Shown one piece after another: positions 1 through 5,104 of a stretch of 6,614 nucleotides of DNA. The DNA comes from Chloroflexota bacterium (lineage in GTDB: Bacteria > Chloroflexota > Dehalococcoidia > Lucifugimonadales > Australimonadaceae): the NCBI GenBank assembly GCA_026713505.1, contig JAPOOH010000253.1, positions 1-6,614 of the forward strand. Direction: 5' to 3'. Made by a program: the position numbers and the translations under genes. The first letter of the stretch is position 1, and each line of letters opens with the position of its first letter. The notes under the pieces were generated by a model. That model was not told the DNA's origin, did no database searches, and worked only from the letters and a program-made list of their open reading frames with translations.

Positions 1-609
1 CAGGGCGAGCGCACGATGTCCGGGGAGAACAAGACCATCGGACGCTTCAACCTGGACGGGATCGCTCCCGCGCCGCGCGGCATCCCCCAGATCGAGGTGA
101 CGTTCGACCTGGACGCCAACGGCATCCTGAACGTCTCCGCGAAGGACAAGGCCACCGGCAAGGAGCAGCGCATCACCATCACCGCGAGCTCCGGCCTCGC
201 CAAGGACGAGGTCGAGCGGTTGGTGAAGAAAGCCGAGGCGCACGACGAGGATGACGCGCGCAAGCGCGAGCAGATCGAGGCGCGCAACATCGCAGACACC
301 AGCGCCTACCAGGCTGAGAAGTCGCTGCAGGAGTTCAGCGAGCAGATAGACGCCGACCTGAAGAGCGAGGTGGAGGCGCGCATCGCCGACGTGCGGACCC
401 TGCTCGCCCAGGAAGACGCGGACGCCGCGTCGCTGCAGGCAGCCACCCAGGCGCTCTCCACGGCGGTCCAGAAGATCGGCCAGGCGGTCTACGAGCGCCA
501 GCAGGCCGAGGCCGCGTCAGCGTCAGGTCCGGACGACGATGTTCCGCCGTCCGACCCCGACCCCGGCGGAGACGACGACGCCATCGAGGGCGAGGACCGC
601 GAGGGATAG
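1..609 (+). CDS. dnaK: Chaperone DnaK (Hsp70), C-terminal part, 5' truncated by the window edge
   Basis: This is the 3' end of an Hsp70 chaperone gene, open from base 1 (202 residues visible). DnaK binds exposed hydrophobic peptides in the cytosol in an ATP-driven cycle with DnaJ and GrpE. The visible part starts inside the substrate-binding beta-sandwich, with the conserved stretches GRFNLDGI, APRGIPQIEVTFDLDANGI and NVSAKDKATGKEQ (about residues 13-65). The helical lid follows, from ASSGLAKDEVERLVKKAEAH to about residue 170. The tail is acidic (PDDDVPPSDPDPGGDDD) and ends DDDAIEGEDREG, a diverged version of the DDDVVDAEFEEV-type ending of classical DnaK. The ATPase domain lies outside the window. 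The ATG at 16-18 is internal. The next gene follows after 24 nt and is not grpE or dnaJ. Family assignment is secure; whether this is the main DnaK or a paralogue cannot be told. Confidence 0.96.
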   Translation, partial: QGERTMSGENKTIGRFNLDGIAPAPRGIPQIEVTFDLDANGILNVSAKDKATGKEQRITITASSGLAKDEVERLVKKAEAHDEDDARKREQIEARNIADTSAYQAEKSLQEFSEQIDADLKSEVEARIADVRTLLAQEDADAASLQAATQALSTAVQKIGQAVYERQQAEAASASGPDDDVPPSDPDPGGDDDAIEGEDREG

Positions 610-633
610 GGGCGCTGAGCGAGGAGAGATGAA

Positions 634-1257
634 GTGGGCATCCTGGAACAACACGTCGTCCGGAAGCATGACGGTCTGGCGGTTGTCCTGCGGGAGGGAC
701 AGACCCTTCGGTTGACGCAGCCGGAGGGCCCGCAGGTGATCGACTTCAACGCGTTCAACCTGGACGACCCCTGGGAGCACCTAGGCTCGTCGGTGACGCG
801 CCGTCGGGAGACGATCCATCCAACAACGGGGAACACGCTCTGGACGCGAGCTCCGTGGGAGCGTCCCATGCTCGAGATCACCGCGGACACTGTTCAACAC
901 CAGGAGTCGCCCAGCGGAGCGGTCACACACGACATGCTCAGCGGGCGGTGCTGCGCCGTGAGCAGGGTGGAGCGCTACGGCATCGACTCGCCGGGGTGCC
1001 AGGAGATCCTTGCGAAAGCGGTGGAGTCGTTCGGCCTCGATGGGAACTACGTGCACGACCCGTTCAACATCTTCATGCGCACGGGGATCGACGAGAACGG
1101 TCGTACCTTCTGGGAGGACCCGTTCGACGTGAAGGCGGGAGACTACATCGACCTGCGGGCGCTGATACCGTGCATCGCCGCAGTCTCAGCCTGCCCCGGC
1201 CGGTCGAGCGGGCCGGGCGACCGAGCGTTGGGCCTCGAGATACACGAAGCTGGGTAG
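634..1257 (+). CDS. DUF1989 (urea carboxylase-associated family) protein
   Basis: A 207-residue protein of about the usual length for the DUF1989 family (PF09347). Family-type stretches are visible in order: VIDFNAFNLDD (35-45), RRRETIH with GNTLW (57-70), RPMLEITADT (77-86), HDMLSGRC (99-106), RYGIDSPGCQEIL (114-126), DPFNIFMRTGIDENG (142-156), and KAGDYIDLRALIPCIAAVSACPG (167-189). H99, C106, C122 and C187 are plausible metal or catalytic positions, by inference. Some family members are subunits of carboxyguanidine deiminase, working beside a urea/guanidine carboxylase. No carboxylase or second DUF1989 gene is present here, so the substrate is unknown. The start is GTG at 634, chosen because GGAG (623-626) lies 7 nt upstream; the ATG at 629 is in another frame. 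It is co-directional with dnaK after 24 nt and probably shares its transcript. The family call is good, the function open. Confidence 0.85.
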   Translation: MGILEQHVVRKHDGLAVVLREGQTLRLTQPEGPQVIDFNAFNLDDPWEHLGSSVTRRRETIHPTTGNTLWTRAPWERPMLEITADTVQHQESPSGAVTHDMLSGRCCAVSRVERYGIDSPGCQEILAKAVESFGLDGNYVHDPFNIFMRTGIDENGRTFWEDPFDVKAGDYIDLRALIPCIAAVSACPGRSSGPGDRALGLEIHEAG

Positions 1258-1265
1258 GCGACAGC

Positions 1266-1313
1266 CTGAGCCTGCGCGGCTCAGTTGCAGCCGCACCTGA
1301 TGCCGGCTGCAAC
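1266..1313. terminator. Two back-to-back hairpins between convergent genes, putative bidirectional terminator
   Basis: The first inverted repeat is CTGAGCC (1266-1272) with GGCTCAG (1278-1284), a perfect 7-bp stem with a 5-nt loop. The second is GTTGCAGCCG (1284-1293) with CGGCTGCAAC (1304-1313), a perfect 10-bp stem with a 10-nt loop. They share base 1284. The first fills the gap between the DUF1989 stop (1257) and the rhodanese stop (1281-1283); the second covers the last rhodanese codons. Neither is followed by a clear T-tract on either strand, so this is not a textbook intrinsic terminator. Position at the convergent junction makes transcript termination or 3'-end protection the simplest reading. 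Confidence 0.45.
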
Positions 1314-1673
1314 GCCCGCTTCGGACCCGTGGGTGGGATGCCCATCCCGTTTCCACCAGTCCAATCCGCCGATGAGTTCGCGCACCTGGAACCCCAGCGT
1401 CAGGAGCTTCATCGCCGTCTTCGTCGACGCGTTGCACCCGATGCCGTCGCAGTAGCAGACGTAGAGCTTCGACCTGTCGAACGAGGCGGTCGTCTCGGCG
1501 TTGATCTCGCGGTGCGGGAGGCTTATCGCGTCCGGGATGTGCTCGTAAGCGTAGGCGCCCGTGGCGCGTCCATCGACCACGACGACGGGTTCGCCCTTCT
1601 CGATGGCCTCGCACAGGTCCGCGGAGTCCGTCTCGAATTCCAGTTTGGCCTGATAGTAGCTGAGCTGGTCCAT
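1281..1673 (-). CDS. Single-domain rhodanese-like sulfurtransferase
   Basis: A 130-residue single rhodanese domain. Such enzymes carry sulfur as a persulfide on an active-site cysteine in the cytosol; there is no signal peptide. Visible family features are GEPVVVVDGRATGAYAYEHI (residues 27-46, with the VVDxR strand), DAISLPHREIN (48-58), and YVCYCDGIGCNASTKTAMKL (71-90). The last contains the active-site loop with C80 as the likely persulfide cysteine. It is followed by GFQVRELIGGLDWWKRDGHP (94-113), the usual domain end. An extra tail ends RCGCN, placing C127 and C129 close together. ATG at 1673 is used here. GTG at 1679 (two residues longer) is equally possible, since GGGGAGAGG (rc of about 1684-1692) serves either start. 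The gene follows GNAT after about 101 nt and seems to have its own promoter. It converges on DUF1989. The sulfur donor and acceptor are unknown. Confidence 0.88.
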   Translation of the reverse strand: MDQLSYYQAKLEFETDSADLCEAIEKGEPVVVVDGRATGAYAYEHIPDAISLPHREINAETTASFDRSKLYVCYCDGIGCNASTKTAMKLLTLGFQVRELIGGLDWWKRDGHPTHGSEAGVAAGIRCGCN

Positions 1674-1737
1674 GCTCACGATGCCTCTCCCCGATGGTGG
1701 TGCGACGTGGAAGCCAAACGGCAACCGACGGAATACC

Positions 1738-1765
1738 ATGTTATCAGGGTCGTGGGGACGGTCGA
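1738..1765 (-). promoter_or_regulatory. Candidate sigma70-type promoter for the rhodanese gene
   Basis: On the - strand TCGACC (1765-1760) is followed, after 16 nt, by TAACAT (1743-1738). TAACAT is directly preceded by TGA, giving an extended -10 (TGnTAACAT). Each hexamer matches the consensus in 4 of 6 bases. The stretch is AT-richer than its surroundings and lies in the gap between GNAT and rhodanese, predicting a leader of roughly 55-60 nt with a good Shine-Dalgarno. Assigned by eye and moderate at best. Confidence 0.33.
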
Positions 1766-1774
1766 TCGGGAGAC

Positions 1775-2314
1775 CTACGTCCGTGCCCAGCGCTCGCGGG
1801 TCATGCCGTAGAGGAGCGTGTCCCAGTCGCGGCCCTTGAAGCGCTCGGCAGCCGCGAGCCTGCCCTCGAGCGACATCCCCAGCTTCTCCAGGACGCGGGC
1901 GGATGCGGCGTTCTCCGCGATGCACCACGACGAGAGGCGAAGCACGCCCAGCTCGCGGAACGCGAACGTGGCCATCGCGGTCGCCGCCTCGGTCGCGTAG
2001 CCCCGGCCCCAGTGCTCGGGCGTCAGCTCGAAGCCGATGTCCGCCTCGCTGTCGTCGTCCGGCTTGCGGCGCACGCCGCCACTGCCGATGAGCGCGCCGC
2101 TCCCGCGCAGCAGCACCGCGAGCTGGAAGCGGCGGCGGGGGGACTCGGACCGCCAGTCGATGAAGGTGCGCACGAACCGCTGCACGTCCTCCGGGGTGCG
2201 GTCTTCCCACGGGTAGTAGCGGAGGTAGCGCGGGTCGTTCTGATAGGCGAGGACAGCAGCGCAGTCGTCTTCGGTGTACTCTCGCAGGACGAGGCGCGGG
2301 GTCTCAAGGCGCAT
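1775..2314 (-). CDS. GNAT-family N-acetyltransferase (RimJ/RimL type)
   Basis: A 179-residue cytosolic acetyltransferase of the RimJ/RimL-like GNAT class (PF13302-type), which moves an acetyl group from acetyl-CoA to a protein N-terminus or small amine. The start is typical (ETPRLVLREYTEDD, residues 4-17). The acetyl-CoA pyrophosphate loop is visible as HWGRGYATEA (101-110, the Q/R-x-x-G-x-G/A motif). The late family motif ENAASARVLEKLGM (134-147) is followed by EGRL and a final strand with DTLLYGMTRERW. The substrate cannot be assigned; many such proteins are annotated as ribosomal-protein acetyltransferases by similarity only. The ATG at 2314 lies 11 nt after the cupin stop and lacks a clear Shine-Dalgarno, suggesting translation is coupled to the cupin. 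Confidence 0.9.
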   Translation of the reverse strand: MRLETPRLVLREYTEDDCAAVLAYQNDPRYLRYYPWEDRTPEDVQRFVRTFIDWRSESPRRRFQLAVLLRGSGALIGSGGVRRKPDDDSEADIGFELTPEHWGRGYATEAATAMATFAFRELGVLRLSSWCIAENAASARVLEKLGMSLEGRLAAAERFKGRDWDTLLYGMTRERWART

Positions 2315-2325
2315 GGCGGCGCGGG

Positions 2326-2676
2326 CTAGCGTCCGTAGTCGTCCTGGACGCGGACGACGTCATCCAGGTCCGGCGTGCTCACTTCCAGGATGACAGCCGG
2401 CTCCGTGGACATCCCCCGGATGCGGTGCACCATGCCGGGTGTGATGGAGTACGCCTCGCCGAACCGCATGGCGTTCTCCTGTTCTCCGAACTCGTCGGCA
2501 AGCGTCAGGAGGGCAACGCCGCGTATGAGCATCATCGTCTCGTACTTCTGCTCGTGGTACTGCTTGCTCAGCCGCTGACCGCGCCGGATGCGGAGGTACT
2601 TGACGCAGTAGCTGTTGTTCAGGTCAACGATGTGCTCGCTGCCCCACGGCTTCGGTATGACATCGCCAGGTTTCAT
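2326..2676 (-). CDS. Small cupin protein resembling the C-terminal domain of type II phosphomannose isomerase
   Basis: A single-domain cupin of 116 residues, related to the isomerase half of ManC/AlgA-type type II phosphomannose isomerases and to stand-alone mannose-6-phosphate isomerase-like cupins. Family marks (numbered from this start) are KPWGSE (9-14), the first cupin motif GQRLSKQYHEQKYETMMLIRG (33-53; H41, E46), the second motif GEAYSITPGMVHRI (73-86; H84), and the diagnostic ending ILEVSTPDLDDVVRVQDDYGR. The second histidine of the usual HxH pair is glutamine (HEQ), so metal binding may differ or be weaker. No nucleotidyltransferase half is present. The start is taken at ATG 2676; GTG at 2677-2679 is in frame and adds one residue. 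GAGGTG lies just upstream. It is a probable promoter-proximal gene with GNAT following at 11 nt. It is either a sugar-phosphate isomerase or a binding cupin; the reaction is unproven. Confidence 0.85.
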   Translation of the reverse strand: MKPGDVIPKPWGSEHIVDLNNSYCVKYLRIRRGQRLSKQYHEQKYETMMLIRGVALLTLADEFGEQENAMRFGEAYSITPGMVHRIRGMSTEPAVILEVSTPDLDDVVRVQDDYGR

Positions 2677-2685
2677 CACACCTCG

Positions 2686-2691
2686 ATTGTA
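2686..2691 (-). promoter_or_regulatory. Candidate -10 box upstream of the cupin gene
   Basis: TACAAT (5 of 6 matches to TATAAT) on the - strand, ending 9 nt before the cupin ATG (6 nt before the alternative GTG). It lies in the 36-nt gap after the enolase stop, and no good -35 is visible at 16-18 nt. If used, the transcript would begin at or almost at the start codon, and GAGGTG would then be in or at the edge of the leader. Confidence 0.35.
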
Positions 2692-2712
2692 CCGCGCCGC
2701 GCGCGTCCATAC

Positions 2713-3795
2713 CTAGAGCGCGCTGGCTGAGATTCGGGATTCATCGAACCGCAGGCCGAGGCCGGGCCCATCCGGCATAACGAGACGCCCCGTCGATGGG
2801 TCGAGCTGAGGCACCTCCTCGAACAGCGGGAACGCCCACGGCATGTGCTCCACGTAGAGGCCGTTGGGGGCGGCGGCGAGCGCGTGCCCGAGTATCTCCG
2901 GCGCGAGGTGCGTCACCACCGGCAGGTTGTACGCCTCTGCCATGTGTGCGGCCTTCATCCACTGCGTGATGCCGCCGACGCGCAGCAGGTCCACCATGAC
3001 GATGTCTATGGAGCGCGCCTCCAGCATGTGGCGGAACGGCTCGACGCCGTAGTGGTATTCACCCGCCGCGATGGGCGTGTCCAGCGCATCGGCGATGCGC
3101 GCGAGCCCGGCGTAGTCCTGGAAGTGCACTGGGTCCTCGAGCCAGAAGAGACCGTACTCGGCCATGCCGCGACCCACTGCGATGGTGCGGTTCACGTCCC
3201 ACCCCTGGTTGATGTCGACCATGAGGTCGACGCCATCGCCGACAGCCTCCCGCATCGTGCGCAGCCGCGCCAGCTCGGCCTCCGCCGATGCCTCGGCGCC
3301 CATGCGGAACTTCATGGCGCGGAAGCCCTGCGCGGCGAGGTCGGCGGCGGTGGTCGCAAGCGCTTCGAGGTCGTAGTGGCGCCAGAGGAAGCCGCTGGCG
3401 TACGTGGGAACCGCGCCGGAAGCCGCGCCCAGCAGCTTCCAGACCGGCATCCCCAGCGCCTTGCCTCGGATGTCCCAGAGCGCTACGTCTATCGCGGAGA
3501 TGGCGCGCGTCACGAGTCCCCCGGGCGAACCGCCCCCCGCCCTGCGGGCGAGGTTGCGCCCGATCACCTCCACCGCATGCGGGTCCGCACCGACCGTCTC
3601 CGCCGCGAGCGCGTCGACCGTCTCCTTCAATGCCTTCGTGACGAGCGGCGACGCGAAGCCTGCGTAGGCGATGCCGTCGATGCCGTCATCCGTGCGCAGG
3701 CGCAGCGTGACATAATCGGCCTCCTCGCGGGGCGCGGACGGCCCCGGCTCGCGCGGGATGCGGACCGCCATCGTCTCGAACGACGCTATGCGCAT
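2713..3795 (-). CDS. Enolase-superfamily enzyme, mandelate racemase/acid-sugar dehydratase type
   Basis: A full-length 360-residue member of the mandelate racemase/muconate lactonizing enzyme group. These enzymes abstract the proton next to a carboxylate using Mg2+, leading to racemisation or, most often, dehydration of acid sugars. An N-terminal capping domain (to about 120) is followed by the barrel. Metal ligands are visible as D194 (VDINQGW), E220 (FWLEDP) and E246 (AAGEYHYG). The His-Asp dyad is D269 (VMVDLLRVGG) and H296 (VVTHLAPE), with E316 (YVEHMPW) near the active site. The first catalytic motif is KFR (K162, R164) rather than KxK. This spacing closely follows mandelate racemase itself. 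Exact substrate unknown. ATG 3795 is supported by AGGAGG (3802-3807) 6 nt upstream, which overlaps the deacetylase stop; longer in-frame starts lie inside that gene. It is cotranscribed with the deacetylase. Confidence 0.93.
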   Translation of the reverse strand: MRIASFETMAVRIPREPGPSAPREEADYVTLRLRTDDGIDGIAYAGFASPLVTKALKETVDALAAETVGADPHAVEVIGRNLARRAGGGSPGGLVTRAISAIDVALWDIRGKALGMPVWKLLGAASGAVPTYASGFLWRHYDLEALATTAADLAAQGFRAMKFRMGAEASAEAELARLRTMREAVGDGVDLMVDINQGWDVNRTIAVGRGMAEYGLFWLEDPVHFQDYAGLARIADALDTPIAAGEYHYGVEPFRHMLEARSIDIVMVDLLRVGGITQWMKAAHMAEAYNLPVVTHLAPEILGHALAAAPNGLYVEHMPWAFPLFEEVPQLDPSTGRLVMPDGPGLGLRFDESRISASAL

Positions 3796-3805
3796 GCGTT
3801 GCCTC

Positions 3806-4939
3806 CTAGACGAGCCCGTGCACGGGGAAGATGAGCCGCTCGATCTCCGCAACCTGCTGCTGCGCGTACTCGCGCGACTTCTCGCGGAGCTGCGCCTCAA
3901 TCTCGGGCGGGGCGGCATCCCGAAGGCGCGGGCTGGTCAGGTAGGCGCCAGAGCCGGACGGCAGTTCGTCCGGCCACTCGCGGCCCAGCATCGAGCCGTA
4001 GGCGAGCGTCCAGCAGCGCGCCGTAGCGTCTAGGTCGTAGCCGCCGCCACCGAACGCGAGCACCGGGTAGCCCATCCCACAGAGACGGCGCACGACGGCC
4101 TCGTAGCCGTGCGTGCTGAGCGCCAGGTGGGTCAGTGGGTCGGTGAAGTAGGCGTCGGCGCCCATCTGCACCGCGAGGACGTCCGGCCCGAACGCTTCGA
4201 TAAGCGGCGGCACGACGCGCTCGAACGTGTCCAGGTAGACGTCGTCGCTCGTGTACGGGAAGAGCGGCAGGTTGACCGAGTAACCCGCCGCTTCGCCAGA
4301 GCCCACCTCGTTCACCATGCCGGTGCCGGGGAAGAGCCACCGCCCGCTCTCGTGCACGGAGACCGTCATCACGTCGGTGTCGCGGTAGAAGGCGGCCTGT
4401 ACGCCGTCGCCGTGGTGCGCGTCGACGTCCACGTAAACCACGCGCAGCCCGCGCCTGCGCAGGACGTTGATGGCGACGACGGGATCGTTGAAGATGCAGA
4501 AGCCGGACGCCCAGCCGCGCATCGCGTGGTGCAGCCCGCCCGCGGGTGCGAACGCCGTCGACGCCTCGCCGTCCGCGATCAGCTCTGCCGCCTGCACCGA
4601 TGCGCCGGTGGAGAGCAGCGCGGCCTCGTACATCCCCTCGTAAACGGGGTTGTCGCCATGCGCGGAGAATCCGTGCCGATCGCCGTCGGCCTCTTCTCCA
4701 CTGCTGAGGCGCCAGACGGTCTCGACGTACTCCTCCGTGTGGAACGTCGTCAGCTCGTCTAGCGTGGCGGGGCGCGGCGGGACGAGCAGCGCGTGCTCGT
4801 CCTCGAACGCTCCGTAGGCGCGTAGGAGGGCGTAGGTGTGGCGCAGTCGCACGGGGCGCATCGGGTGGCCCTCGCGCAGTACGTGACCGGAGAGCACGTC
4901 GTCGTAGACGTAGGCCGCCTTTCCGGTGGGGGTCGTCAT
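3806..4939 (-). CDS. Histone deacetylase superfamily hydrolase (AcuC-like)
   Basis: A 377-residue zinc-dependent deacetylase of the arginase/histone-deacetylase fold, close in length to AcuC, which removes acetyl groups from lysines of acetyl-CoA synthetase. The relatives also include acetylpolyamine amidohydrolases. Key residues are present: the catalytic His pair H137-H138 (PAGGLHHAM), zinc ligands D173 and H175 (VDVDAHHGDGVQAAFY), D262 (MGADAYFTDPL), and the transition-state tyrosine Y301 (FGGGGYDLD). The C-terminus from about 345 is a helical, charged extension (PEIEAQLREKSREYAQQQ). No signal peptide. ATG 4939 is preferred because homology begins at once (AAYVYDDVLSGHV). An in-frame ATG at 5005 would add 22 unconvincing residues across the promoter and repeat region. 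No Shine-Dalgarno precedes 4939; a -10-like box sits 7 nt upstream. No acuA/acuB or acetyl-CoA synthetase gene is nearby. It overlaps the ribosome site of the following enolase gene. Confidence 0.92.
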   Translation of the reverse strand: MTTPTGKAAYVYDDVLSGHVLREGHPMRPVRLRHTYALLRAYGAFEDEHALLVPPRPATLDELTTFHTEEYVETVWRLSSGEEADGDRHGFSAHGDNPVYEGMYEAALLSTGASVQAAELIADGEASTAFAPAGGLHHAMRGWASGFCIFNDPVVAINVLRRRGLRVVYVDVDAHHGDGVQAAFYRDTDVMTVSVHESGRWLFPGTGMVNEVGSGEAAGYSVNLPLFPYTSDDVYLDTFERVVPPLIEAFGPDVLAVQMGADAYFTDPLTHLALSTHGYEAVVRRLCGMGYPVLAFGGGGYDLDATARCWTLAYGSMLGREWPDELPSGSGAYLTSPRLRDAAPPEIEAQLREKSREYAQQQVAEIERLIFPVHGLV

Positions 4940-4946
4940 GGCGCGC

Positions 4947-4955
4947 AGTCTACCA
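4947..4955 (-). promoter_or_regulatory. Candidate extended -10 promoter for the deacetylase-enolase unit
   Basis: On the - strand TGG is directly followed by TAGACT (4952-4947), an extended -10 (TGnTAgAcT; 4 of 6 matches in the hexamer). Only 7 nt separate it from the ATG at 4939, the distance expected if transcription starts at the start codon. No Shine-Dalgarno and no convincing -35 are visible. This fits a leaderless mRNA. Confidence 0.38.
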
Positions 4956-5002
4956 GCGGGGCGGGCAAGGCTCACCTCCAGTGAGGGGGCACTGCCGAAC
5001 CC

Positions 5003-5100
5003 CATTCCGAGCCGCCCAGGGCACCCACAAGGAATGACCGGGGCCGGGGGCGGGGTTCCTGCCTCCGCAGGAACGACGGGCGCATCTACAACAACGACGA
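5003..5100. repeat. Repeat-like intergenic element with a perfect palindrome
   Basis: The gap between the TAXI stop and the deacetylase start carries GTTCCTGC (5055-5062), loop CTCC, GCAGGAAC (5067-5074), an uninterrupted 8-bp stem. A second, wider pair is CATTCC (5003-5008) with GGAATG (5031-5036). G-runs separate the two, and an ACAACAACGACGA tail follows (5089-5100). Such TTCCTGC...GCAGGAA palindromes with 'GGAATGAC' flanks resemble short dispersed repeats common between genes in many bacterial genomes; only one copy is in this window, so repetition is inferred. On the - strand it lies about 30 nt downstream of the TAXI stop and might also act as a 3' end signal, but there is no T-tract. 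Confidence 0.42.
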
Positions 5101-5104
5101 GCCG

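Noticed and set aside
1195..1217. A 7-bp GC-rich inverted repeat (CCCGGCC/GGCCGGG) near the 3' end of DUF1989
   Set aside because: Lies inside conserved coding sequence (after the SACPG motif) and is easily expected by chance at this GC content.
855..1811. A 318-codon + strand open frame across DUF1989, the junction and rhodanese
   Set aside because: It runs through two recognisable genes out of frame and through the convergent hairpins; the composition is shadow-like.
1281..2210. A 309-codon - strand reading frame joining the GNAT region to the rhodanese
   Set aside because: Its first half is the GNAT gene read in the wrong frame (low-complexity Arg/Ala/Pro-rich protein). Only the part from 1673 is a recognisable protein, and a Shine-Dalgarno sits just before it. 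Not a fusion.
2845..3834. A 329-codon + strand open frame opposite the enolase gene
   Set aside because: Antisense shadow typical of high-GC DNA: Arg/His/Val-rich, no family features, and the opposite strand encodes a fully conserved enzyme.
3796..3918. N-terminal extension of the enolase-family protein
   Set aside because: The extension is Arg/Ser-rich and overlaps the deacetylase coding region. The ATG at 3795 has AGGAGG at ideal spacing and matches the family start.
4971..4985. Small inverted repeat CTCAC-ctcca-GTGAG upstream of the deacetylase, a possible operator
   Set aside because: Only 5 bp per arm with no second copy, too weak to call on its own.
4940..5005. A 22-residue N-terminal extension of the deacetylase from the ATG at 5005
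   Set aside because: No Shine-Dalgarno, no family similarity, and it overlaps the promoter-like box and the repeat-like element.
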